This document shows positions 1 through 5,860 of a DNA stretch of 5,860 bases, one piece after another. Source of the stretch: Pseudomonadota bacterium (lineage in GTDB: Bacteria; Pseudomonadota; Alphaproteobacteria; Rhodospirillales; Casp-alpha2); contig JADFNT010000117.1 of NCBI GenBank assembly GCA_022563215.1, forward strand, positions 1-5,860. The letters are read 5' to 3'. Both the position numbers and the translations under genes were made by a program. Within the stretch, counting starts at the first letter, position 1. Each line of letters starts with the position of its first letter. The notes under the pieces were generated by a model, which did no database searches, had not been told where the DNA came from, and was given only the letters and a program-made list of their open reading frames with translations.

Positions 1-1490
1 GCCCGGAGCCGGGCCTTGGCCTTGTTACAGCTTTCCTGAAACTCTTTTTCCGGATCGCTGTCGGCGACGACGCCGCCGCCGGCCTGCACGTACAGGACCT
101 CGTCCTTGATGACCGCCGTCCTAAGCGCGATACAGGTGTCCATGTCGCCGTTGGCGCCGAAATATCCGATACAGCCCGAATAGATTCCGCGCCGTTCCGG
201 TTCCAGCTCGTCGATAATCTCCATCGCCCGGACCTTCGGCGCGCCGGAAACCGTGCCGGCCGGGAAACCGGCCAGCAGGGCGTCGATGGCGTCGAATTTC
301 GGATCGAGGTCGCCTTCGACGTTAGACGCGATGTGCATGACGTGGGAATAGTGCTCGACGGTGAACTGCTCGGTAACGTTCACCGTCCCCACTTTGGCGA
401 CCCGCCCGACGTCGTTGCGCCCCAGGTCGAGCAGCATCAGGTGTTCGGCGATTTCCTTCGGATCGGAAAGCAGGTCTTCGACAAGGGCCGCGTCCTCTGC
501 GGGCGTTTGACCGCGTTTTCGGGTTCCCGCCAAAGGCCTAAGGGTGATCTTGCCGTCGCGGACGCGGACCAGGATCTCGGGGCTTGAGCCGACGACGGAA
601 AAATCTCCGAAATTGAGATAAAACAAAAACGGCGACGGATTAAGCCTTCTCAAGGCCCGGTAAAACGAAAACGGCGGCAACGTGAAAGGCAGTTTAAACC
701 GTTGCGACGGAACGATCTGAAAGGCGTCGCCGGCGTTGATGTATTCGACCGCCTTTTTCACCATGCCATGGAACGATTCCCGGGTCATGTTTGATTGCGG
801 TTCCGGGAGTTCCTTTTCCGGGGACGGCTTTTGCGCTTTTTGAGGAAGACTGGCCTCTAAGTCCCGCACCACCCCGGCCAGCCGTTCGCAAGCGGCCCGA
901 TAAGCATCTTCGGCGGTCATCGATTTATCAGGCCAGACCGGGGTGACGATGGTGACCGAATCCGCCAGTGAATCGAAAACCGCCATCACCGTCGAGCGCA
1001 GGAAAATACTGTCGGGGGTGCCGATCACATCGGGATTGGCGTCCGGGAGCTTCTCGACCAGCCGCACCATGTCATAGGCCAAATACCCGACCAGCCCGGA
1101 AGCCATCGGCGGCAGGTCCGCCGGCATCTCGATCCGGGATTCCTCGACCAGGGCGCGCAGCGATTCGATGGCCCCCGATTTCTCGGCGACGGGGCAGGGG
1201 GCGAAGGCATCGGGGTCCGTTTCAGCATCGCGGTTGATTTCCGCCTGGTCGCCGAAACAACGCCAAATGAGGTCCGGCCGCATGCCGATGAACGAATACC
1301 GGCCGCGAATGGCGCCGCTTTCCACGGACTCAAGAAGAAAGCTGTTGGGCCGGCCCTGGGCCAATTTCAACATCGCCGAAACCGGGGTCTCCAGGTCAGA
1401 TACCAGGGTCGTCCATACAACTTGCGATGGACCTTGGCCGTCCGCGCCATAAACTTTCGTAAAGGCGAAAAAATCAGGAAACGTCTTCAT
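1..1490 (-). CDS. trpE: Anthranilate synthase component I (TrpE), 3' end outside window
   Basis: Catalytic large subunit of anthranilate synthase. It converts chorismate to anthranilate, the first committed step of tryptophan synthesis, using ammonia from a TrpG glutaminase partner; it acts in the cytoplasm. Reading from the ATG at 1490-1488 gives 496 uninterrupted codons and runs off the window edge, probably about ten residues before the natural end. The N-terminal domain carries LLES (residues 52-55), the segment that forms the tryptophan feedback site in this family, so the enzyme is probably feedback inhibited. The chorismate-binding domain shows GDAFQIVPSQRF (254-265), LDLGRNDVGR (354-363), YSHVMH (381-386), GTVSGAPK (412-419) and a late AGGGVVADSDPE. 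All signature motifs are intact. A hydrophilic Lys/Pro/Glu-rich linker separates the two domains. There is no TrpG fusion within the visible part. The start lies 7 bases after the ppiD stop, with only a weak purine stretch (AAGACGG) upstream, which suggests translational coupling. PabB and other chorismate enzymes are less likely because of the LLES motif and the overall match. Confidence 0.95.
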   Translation of the reverse strand, partial: MKTFPDFFAFTKVYGADGQGPSQVVWTTLVSDLETPVSAMLKLAQGRPNSFLLESVESGAIRGRYSFIGMRPDLIWRCFGDQAEINRDAETDPDAFAPCPVAEKSGAIESLRALVEESRIEMPADLPPMASGLVGYLAYDMVRLVEKLPDANPDVIGTPDSIFLRSTVMAVFDSLADSVTIVTPVWPDKSMTAEDAYRAACERLAGVVRDLEASLPQKAQKPSPEKELPEPQSNMTRESFHGMVKKAVEYINAGDAFQIVPSQRFKLPFTLPPFSFYRALRRLNPSPFLFYLNFGDFSVVGSSPEILVRVRDGKITLRPLAGTRKRGQTPAEDAALVEDLLSDPKEIAEHLMLLDLGRNDVGRVAKVGTVNVTEQFTVEHYSHVMHIASNVEGDLDPKFDAIDALLAGFPAGTVSGAPKVRAMEIIDELEPERRGIYSGCIGYFGANGDMDTCIALRTAVIKDEVLYVQAGGGVVADSDPEKEFQESCNKAKARLR

Positions 1491-1497
1491 GTCCGTC

Positions 1498-3414
1498 TTA
1501 GCGGTTTCGGATGGGTCTCCGGCTACTCCCGACCCCGGTAAAAAGCTGGTTGATGGTTTGACGGTTGACGGTGACGCCATAACGCTCGCGGAGCGCCCCC
1601 GCCAATTGGGTCAGGACATCGGCTTCCATTGAATCGCTGATCTGTCCGGCTAACTGCTCGACCCCTTTCTTGTCGGGGACGGGGTTGGCGGCGATGATTT
1701 TTTTGAGCCGGGCGACGGTATATCCGTCGTTGTTCCGGGCCATGGCCGCTTGCCCCGGCTGGAGGGCGAAGACCCCGTCGATCAACGCCTGAAACAATAG
1801 GGGATCGGGGGTTACAGGCCGGCGCACGGTCGCCGGCGGCAACTTGATGGTTAAGCCCATTTCCTTGGCAATCACATCCAGCCCAGTCCCGCCCTTGACC
1901 CGGGCGATCACGGATTCGGCGGATTGTTTCGCCTTCTCGGCCCGTTTGCCGGCTTTCCAGGCTTTGACGATCTTGGCCTTGACGGTGTCCAGAGGACGCA
2001 GGGCCCGCGCCGTCACGCCATCGACCCTGAGAACGAAATACCCGTCGTTGCCGGTTTCGGTCAAAAGGCTATCGACGCCTTCCTCGGTGACAAAGGCGAT
2101 GGAGAGAAAATCCCCTCCCGGCAGCGATTCGACCTTGCGCCCGGCGGGGTCCAGGGAGCTTTTATCGACCGCCGCGACCTTGACGATCCTCAGGTTCAAT
2201 AGTGCCGCCGCTTCCTCCAGGTTGGCGCCGCCGCCCAACAAATCCTCCAGCCGGTTGGCCAGTTCGAACATGTTGTCGACGGCTTTTTCGAGGGCCAGGG
2301 ATTTGCCGAGCTCGTCTCGCACTTCGTCCAGGGTTTTGGTGCTCCCCGATTCGACATCGGTGACACGGAACAATTGCCATCCCAGGGGGCTTTTGACCGG
2401 GGCGCTGTTGGCGCCTTCCTTCAAGGAAAAGACCGTTTCCACCAGTTCGGGAAACGGCAGCCCGGCCCGGGTCAGCCGGCCCAGGTCGATGGTGGAGATA
2501 TCCATCTTGGCCACTTCCAAAGCGACGGTGGTGAAGTCACGCCCTTCGGAAAGCGCTTTTTCGGCCTTTTTGGCTTCCTCCTCGCTGGCAAGGATCATCT
2601 GCATGACCCGGCGAGACTCCTGAACCGTGAATTCGTCCTCGCGGGCCTCGTAGGACTCCTTGAGTTCCCCGTCCGAAACCTCGACATCCTTGGCCAAATC
2701 CGACGCTTCAAGCCGGATCACCGTCAAGGCGCGATATTCAGGGGCAGTGAAGGTTCCAGCATTGTCCTTGTGGTATTTTTCCAACGCCGCGCTGTCCGGT
2801 TCGGGGATGCCTTTCTGGGCGCTGTCGGCAATATGGACGGTGTCGACGGTCCTTTTTTCCTGGCGGTGCCTATAGACCGTATCCACCAACCGTTTCGGCG
2901 CCGTTTGGGAGCTGAAGCTTTCGAGTATCTGATTGCGCCCCATTTGCCGGCGGACCTTAACGATATAATCGTTCTGGCTCATGAAATTCTGGCTCAAGGC
3001 CTGCTGAAAGCGGCCTTGATCGAATCCCCCTAAGCTCTGGAAGGCGGGAGTGTTCCTGATCTCGGCCAGAACCAGGTCGTCATTGATGGCGACGCCGAGT
3101 TCCTTTGCCGCGAGATAGATCGCGGTGTAATTGATTTTTTGCTGCACCACGAATTCGATCAAACCCATGGACCGGGCCTGTTCAACCCCGAACTGGTCGC
3201 CCAGCATCACACGCAAGCGGTTGATTTCGCGCCGGACATCGTACTCGACTTCGCGGGGGCCGATCTCGATGTCGCCGACCTCGAACGCCAGTGACGGCGA
3301 AGAGCCCGGCGTGAACATATCGCTGACGCCCCAGAGGGCGAAACTGACGACCAAGAGGCCCGCCAGGGCCTTGACGACGATCGATTTGGTATGGTTTCGA
3401 ATGGCGGTCAGCAT
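1498..3414 (-). CDS. ppiD: PpiD-like SurA-N/parvulin periplasmic folding factor
   Basis: A 638-residue inner-membrane-anchored periplasmic chaperone of the PpiD family. Such proteins sit near the Sec translocon and help newly exported proteins fold. The cytoplasmic start (MLTAIRNHTKS) is followed by one membrane segment at about residues 12-33 (VVKALAGLLVVSFALWGV). A SurA-N-like helical region covers about 40-190 and a parvulin-like domain about 266-353 (LGRLTRAGLPFPELVETVFS, then GWQLFRV). A long C-terminal region follows, typical of PpiD length (roughly 620-640). The parvulin active-site histidines are missing: the usual R-H-I-L strand reads VMQMIL (270-275) and the usual GWH reads GWQ (345-347). 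I therefore expect chaperone activity rather than prolyl isomerase activity. I chose the ATG at 3414 because family members begin at this MLxAIRN motif and a GGGA lies just upstream. The open frame extends to a TTG at 3477, which would add 21 unfamiliar residues and has no good ribosome binding site. It leads the unit that continues into trpE. Confidence 0.9.
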   Translation of the reverse strand: MLTAIRNHTKSIVVKALAGLLVVSFALWGVSDMFTPGSSPSLAFEVGDIEIGPREVEYDVRREINRLRVMLGDQFGVEQARSMGLIEFVVQQKINYTAIYLAAKELGVAINDDLVLAEIRNTPAFQSLGGFDQGRFQQALSQNFMSQNDYIVKVRRQMGRNQILESFSSQTAPKRLVDTVYRHRQEKRTVDTVHIADSAQKGIPEPDSAALEKYHKDNAGTFTAPEYRALTVIRLEASDLAKDVEVSDGELKESYEAREDEFTVQESRRVMQMILASEEEAKKAEKALSEGRDFTTVALEVAKMDISTIDLGRLTRAGLPFPELVETVFSLKEGANSAPVKSPLGWQLFRVTDVESGSTKTLDEVRDELGKSLALEKAVDNMFELANRLEDLLGGGANLEEAAALLNLRIVKVAAVDKSSLDPAGRKVESLPGGDFLSIAFVTEEGVDSLLTETGNDGYFVLRVDGVTARALRPLDTVKAKIVKAWKAGKRAEKAKQSAESVIARVKGGTGLDVIAKEMGLTIKLPPATVRRPVTPDPLLFQALIDGVFALQPGQAAMARNNDGYTVARLKKIIAANPVPDKKGVEQLAGQISDSMEADVLTQLAGALRERYGVTVNRQTINQLFTGVGSSRRPIRNR

Positions 3415-3487
3415 GGCGCGTCCCGAAGGGTTAAAGTTGGAGAAGGCGTCGCCAACACCCCAGGAAACAAGGCTCAAAGGGGCTTAG

Positions 3488-3524
3488 CGGGCGGCATCAT
3501 AGGAGCGCCGCCCGTGCCCCGCAA
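3488..3524 (-). promoter_or_regulatory. Candidate ppiD-trpE promoter with flanking inverted repeat
   Basis: On the minus strand, TTGCGG (3524-3519) and TATGAT (3501-3496) are separated by 17 bases. The -10 matches the sigma70-type consensus at 5 of 6 positions and the -35 at 3 of 6. The start point would be near 3489, giving a leader of about 75 bases before the ppiD ATG. The -10 lies inside the 11-base loop of a perfect 8-bp inverted repeat, CGGGCGGC (3488-3495) and GCCGCCCG (3507-3514). That could be an operator, but GC-rich DNA produces such repeats by chance. This is pattern matching only. Confidence 0.35.
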
Positions 3525-3587
3525 CCACCTATTCGCGCAACCGGGCCGCACCAAACCCATCGCAAATTGGGAAATCGGTCTCGATCC

Positions 3588-3616
3588 TTGTTCGGAGCGC
3601 CGGTTCGGAATATTTA
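3588..3616 (+). promoter_or_regulatory. Candidate tpiA-secG promoter
   Basis: TTGTTC (3588-3593) is followed after 17 bases by TATTTA (3611-3616), inside the only A/T-rich patch (TATTTATTA) of this intergenic region. An offset -10 reading, TTTATT at 3613-3618, fits the consensus slightly better but with a 19-base spacer. Transcription would begin near 3623-3626, leaving a 5' leader of about 35 bases that includes the tpiA ribosome binding site. A direct repeat TTCGGA (3591-3596 and 3604-3609) lies between the two boxes, with unknown meaning. Confidence 0.4.
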
Positions 3617-3659
3617 TTAGGGAGCCGCCCCACCGATACGCCAAACACCAGGAACCGCC

Positions 3660-4424
3660 ATGAGCGTCCCCCGCCGCCCCTTGATTGCCGGAAACTGGAA
3701 AATGAACGGCCTCCGTGCCGATGGCGGGAGCCTGGCCTCGGGCTTGTCGGACCTGATGAAAAACAAAACCGACGCGGTCTTCGACCTGGCGGTTTGCCCG
3801 CCCTTTACCCTGATCGCCGCCGTCGGCGACGCCCTTGCCGGCAGCGCCATTTCCCTCGGCGCCCAGGATTGCCACCCGGCCGAGAACGGGGCCTATACCG
3901 GCGACGTCAGCGCCGCCATGCTGGCCGACCTGGGCTGCGATTTCGTGATTGTCGGCCATTCCGAACGACGCACCAACCACGAAGAAACGGATACCGCTGT
4001 TCAGGCCAAGGCCGCCGCCGTCCAGGCCCAGGGCATGGCGGCCATCATCTGCATCGGCGAGACCGAAGAACAGCGCGACGGCGGCAAGACCCTCGATGTG
4101 GTCAAATCCCAACTGGCCGGTTCCGTCCCGGAGCCGTCCGCGGCCGCCAACACGGTGATCGCCTACGAGCCGATTTGGGCCATCGGCACCGGGCGCACGC
4201 CGTCCACGGATGAGGTGCGGGAAGTCCACGCGCTGATCCGGGCCGAATTGACGGCCGCCTTGGGCGCCGAAGAGGCGGTCGGGGTCAGGGTCCTTTACGG
4301 CGGCTCCATGAATCCCGAAAACGCCGGCGACCTGCTGGCGCTGGAAGACGTCGACGGCGGCCTGATCGGCGGCGCCAGCCTCACGGCCGAAGATTTTTGG
4401 GCCATCGCCCAAAGTTGTGTCTAG
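3660..4424 (+). CDS. tpiA: Triosephosphate isomerase
   Basis: Interconverts dihydroxyacetone phosphate and glyceraldehyde 3-phosphate in glycolysis and gluconeogenesis; a cytoplasmic (beta/alpha)8-barrel, normally a dimer. Its 254 residues match the usual bacterial length of about 250. All catalytic elements are visible: AGNWKMNG (10-17) with Asn12 and Lys14; IVGHSERR (97-104) with the electrophile His100; CIGET (131-135); AYEPIWAIGTG (168-178) with the base Glu170 and the mobile lid that follows; and the phosphate-binding YGGSMNPEN (213-221) and GGLIGGASL (233-241). The start is well supported: AGGAA at 3650-3654 lies 5 bases before the ATG, and the protein begins a few residues before the first strand, as is normal. 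It is the first gene of a rightward unit, divergent from ppiD. The 78-base gap to secG has no terminator, so the two are probably co-transcribed. Nothing looks damaged. Confidence 0.97.
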   Translation: MSVPRRPLIAGNWKMNGLRADGGSLASGLSDLMKNKTDAVFDLAVCPPFTLIAAVGDALAGSAISLGAQDCHPAENGAYTGDVSAAMLADLGCDFVIVGHSERRTNHEETDTAVQAKAAAVQAQGMAAIICIGETEEQRDGGKTLDVVKSQLAGSVPEPSAAANTVIAYEPIWAIGTGRTPSTDEVREVHALIRAELTAALGAEEAVGVRVLYGGSMNPENAGDLLALEDVDGGLIGGASLTAEDFWAIAQSCV

Positions 4425-4502
4425 CCATATCGGGCGCAAGGGATTAAAAAGCGCGGCGTAGGGCCGCCGACGGGCCCGGCGACGGGAAAAGAGAACAACA
4501 CC

Positions 4503-4823
4503 ATGACCGCGGTCATCCTTGTCATCCATCTGCTGCTGGCGATCGGCCTTGTCTGCGTCGTCCTCCTGCAACGCAGTGAAGGCGGCGTCTTCGGCATGGG
4601 CGGAGGCGGCGGCGGCATGGGCGGCTTCATGACCGGACGCGCCACCGCCGACCTGCTGACCCGGACGACGACGATCCTGGCGGCGGGCTTCATGGCCTCC
4701 AGCTTGACCCTGGCCATCCTGTCTTCCAACGAGCGCGAACCAAGCTCGATCCTCGATCAACCCCTCGCCGTGCCCCAGGCCCCGGCTCAGCCGGGTGAGC
4801 CCAGCGTCCCGCTTGCCAAGTAG
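4503..4823 (+). CDS. secG: Preprotein translocase subunit SecG
   Basis: Small inner-membrane subunit of the SecYEG protein-conducting channel, which stimulates SecA-driven export. The 106 residues show the standard architecture: a first membrane helix at about 3-22, the conserved LLQRSEGG (21-28), a glycine-rich cytoplasmic loop (31-41), the RATADLLTRTT stretch (46-56), a second membrane helix at about 57-74, and a Pro/Gln/Glu-rich hydrophilic tail (about 75-106) of the kind often seen in alphaproteobacteria. The start is supported by a GAGA-type purine stretch at 4491-4494, about 8 bases upstream, and by the first helix beginning immediately. Its position between tpiA and pyrG fits alphaproteobacterial gene order. 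It ends shortly before a strong terminator and so probably closes the tpiA-secG unit. Confidence 0.94.
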   Translation: MTAVILVIHLLLAIGLVCVVLLQRSEGGVFGMGGGGGGMGGFMTGRATADLLTRTTTILAAGFMASSLTLAILSSNEREPSSILDQPLAVPQAPAQPGEPSVPLAK

Positions 4824-4865
4824 GGGGAAGGGATGTTGAAAGAGAGCCCCGGAATTTTTTTTATC

Positions 4866-4895
4866 GAGGCGGTGGGATTGCCGCTTCTTTTTTTT
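4866..4895 (+). terminator. Rho-independent terminator after secG
   Basis: GAGGCGG (4866-4872) can pair with CCGCTTC (4881-4887), giving a 7-bp stem with one G-U pair and an 8-base loop. Eight T residues (4888-4895) follow directly. This is a textbook intrinsic terminator on the plus strand, about 40 bases after the secG stop and 35 bases before the pyrG start. A second T8 tract at 4855-4862 lies just before the stem. Its own hairpin would be poor (GGGG 4824-4827 with CCCC 4847-4850, long loop), so I do not call it separately. Confidence 0.75.
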
Positions 4896-4927
4896 AGGCG
4901 TTCGAATAAATTGCTGTACACTATACG
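4894..4927 (+). promoter_or_regulatory. Candidate pyrG promoter abutting the start codon
   Basis: Two overlapping readings exist. TTAGGC (4894-4899) with TACACT (4917-4922) has a 17-base spacer. TTCGAA (4901-4906) with TATACG (4922-4927) has a 15-base spacer. The first would start transcription at about 4929-4931, on or just before the pyrG ATG at 4931. The -35 boxes are weak, so only the A/T-rich -10 area is persuasive. The upstream box overlaps the end of the terminator T-tract. Confidence 0.35.
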
Positions 4928-4930
4928 TCC

Positions 4931-5860
4931 ATGACGCGGTTCATCTTCATCACCGGCGGCGTGGTTTCCTCACTCGGTAAAGGCCTTGCATCGGCGGCCC
5001 TCGGCGCGCTGCTTCAGGCGCGCGGGTTCAAGGTGCGGCTGCGCAAGCTCGACCCCTACATCAACGTCGATCCCGGCACCATGTCGCCCTATCAGCATGG
5101 CGAGGTCTACGTCACCGACGACGGCGCCGAGACCGACCTGGACCTCGGCCATTACGAGCGTTTCATCGACACCGACCTCACCAGGTCCTCCAACGTCACC
5201 GCCGGGCAGGTCTATTTGAATCTGTTGGCCAAGGAGCGCAAGGGCGACTTCCTGGGAGGCACGATACAGGCGGTGCCCCATGTCACCAATGAGATCAAGG
5301 GGAAAATAATCGCCCTGGCCGATGAATCTCAGGCTGATGTCATCGTGGTGGAAGTCGGCGGGACCGTGGGCGACATCGAAGGCTTGCCCTTTTTAGAAGC
5401 AATTCGCCAGATTCGGAACGACGTGGGGCGGGACAACGTGCTCTACGTCCATGTGACCCTGCTGCCCTACCTTTCGGCGGCAGCCGAGTTGAAAACCAAG
5501 CCCACCCAGCACAGCGTGAAGGAACTCCGGGCAATCGGCATCCAGCCCGACGCCATCCTCTGCCGCAGCGACCACCCTATCCCGTTATCGATCCGCGAAA
5601 AGATTTCCCTGTTCTGCGACGTCGCGGAAAATGCCGTGATCCCTCTGACCACCGTAGACAACGTTTATGAAGTGCCCCTGATCCTCGAAGATGCCGGTCT
5701 GGGCGATATGATCTGCGATAACCTTTCCCTGAACACCCAACCCAAGGACATGGCGGATTGGGCCGCCATGGTCAAGCGGATGAAGGAACCGAAGGAAGTG
5801 TTGCCCATCGCTCTGGTTGGGAAATACGTTGAATACCCGGACTCATACATATCAGTAAAA
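4931..5860 (+). CDS. pyrG: CTP synthase (PyrG), N-terminal 310 residues, 3' end outside window
   Basis: Makes CTP from UTP, ATP and glutamine, the last step of pyrimidine nucleotide synthesis; a cytoplasmic enzyme regulated by CTP and GTP. The visible 310 codons are open throughout and contain the whole amidoligase (synthetase) domain plus the linker. Features seen: [13 protein letters not shown] (6-18) with the nucleotide-binding loop and Lys17; [20 protein letters not shown] (39-58); [15 protein letters not shown] (64-78), where Asp71 corresponds to the Mg-binding Asp72 of E. coli; [20 protein letters not shown] (141-160); [13 protein letters not shown] (188-200), the UTP/CTP-binding stretch; and ALVGKYVE (294-301), which opens the glutaminase half. 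The class I glutamine amidotransferase domain, about 230 further residues, lies beyond the window. The start agrees with family N-termini, yet no Shine-Dalgarno sequence precedes it. The gene is separated from secG by a terminator and so probably has its own promoter. Confidence 0.96.
   Translation, partial: MTRFIFITGGVVSSLGKGLASAALGALLQARGFKVRLRKLDPYINVDPGTMSPYQHGEVYVTDDGAETDLDLGHYERFIDTDLTRSSNVTAGQVYLNLLAKERKGDFLGGTIQAVPHVTNEIKGKIIALADESQADVIVVEVGGTVGDIEGLPFLEAIRQIRNDVGRDNVLYVHVTLLPYLSAAAELKTKPTQHSVKELRAIGIQPDAILCRSDHPIPLSIREKISLFCDVAENAVIPLTTVDNVYEVPLILEDAGLGDMICDNLSLNTQPKDMADWAAMVKRMKEPKEVLPIALVGKYVEYPDSYISVK

Noticed and set aside
1844..3033. Plus-strand open frames of 219-259 codons antisense to ppiD
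   Set aside because: They are shadows of the ppiD reading frame, with compositionally biased translations, no motifs, and no start signals.
3415..3477. TTG start that would lengthen PpiD by 21 residues
   Set aside because: The extra residues do not resemble PpiD N-termini and no ribosome binding site precedes the TTG. The ATG at 3414 gives the familiar MLxAIRN start directly before the membrane helix.
3474..3500. Eight-codon minicistron (ATGATG to TGA) upstream of ppiD on the minus strand
   Set aside because: Its first codons overlap the candidate -10, so it would not be transcribed from that promoter. It has no ribosome binding site and no amino-acid bias suggesting attenuation.
3474..4760. 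A 428-codon open frame on the minus strand covering tpiA and most of secG
   Set aside because: It lies wholly antisense to two genes with unmistakable family motifs. Its translation is low-complexity, rich in Gly, Ala, Arg and Asp, with no recognisable domain. Long antisense open frames are expected in GC-rich coding DNA.
4824..4862. Possible first terminator in front of the T8 tract at 4855-4862
   Set aside because: The only pairing available is about 4 bp with a loop of about 19 bases, and four bases separate it from the T-tract. The neighbouring hairpin at 4866-4887 is far better.
1..5860. CRISPR arrays, insertion sequences, tRNA genes, phage or defence genes
   Set aside because: No spaced direct repeats, transposase-like frames, terminal inverted repeats or tRNA-like folds were seen. 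Nearly all of the window is accounted for by five housekeeping genes.

Overview
This looks like ordinary chromosomal housekeeping DNA from an alphaproteobacterium, most likely of the Rhodospirillales type. The reasons are the high G+C content (about 60% by eye), the protein sequences, and the gene order: trpE and ppiD running left, and tpiA, secG and pyrG running right from a shared divergent promoter region. That neighbourhood is a familiar one in alphaproteobacteria. The assignment to this group is inferred from general knowledge of these families; no search was run.

Left part, minus strand (1-3414): a two-gene unit. ppiD (SurA-N/parvulin-type periplasmic folding factor, 638 aa from the preferred ATG) is followed after only 7 bases by trpE (anthranilate synthase large subunit). 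trpE runs off the left edge after 496 codons, probably about ten residues short of its end. No trp leader or attenuator fits between them, so trpE is probably transcribed from the ppiD promoter or from a promoter inside ppiD.

Middle (3415-3659): a 245-bp divergent intergenic region. It holds one plausible sigma70-like promoter for each direction and an 8-bp perfect inverted repeat surrounding the ppiD -10 candidate.

Right part, plus strand (3660-5860): tpiA (triosephosphate isomerase, 254 aa), a 78-bp spacer without a terminator, then secG (106 aa, Sec translocon subunit). Next comes a good hairpin-plus-T8 terminator, and then pyrG (CTP synthase), whose first 310 codons are present and which runs off the right edge. 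pyrG has no recognisable ribosome binding site, and promoter-like elements abut its ATG, so it may be expressed from a leaderless or near-leaderless mRNA.

The genes serve central metabolism (tryptophan, glycolysis, CTP) and the envelope (secretion, periplasmic folding). I found no mobile element, CRISPR array, tRNA or rRNA, and no convincing new system. The points worth following up are regulatory (the pyrG start, the terminator/promoter overlap, the ppiD operator-like dyad) plus the loss of the parvulin active-site histidines in PpiD.
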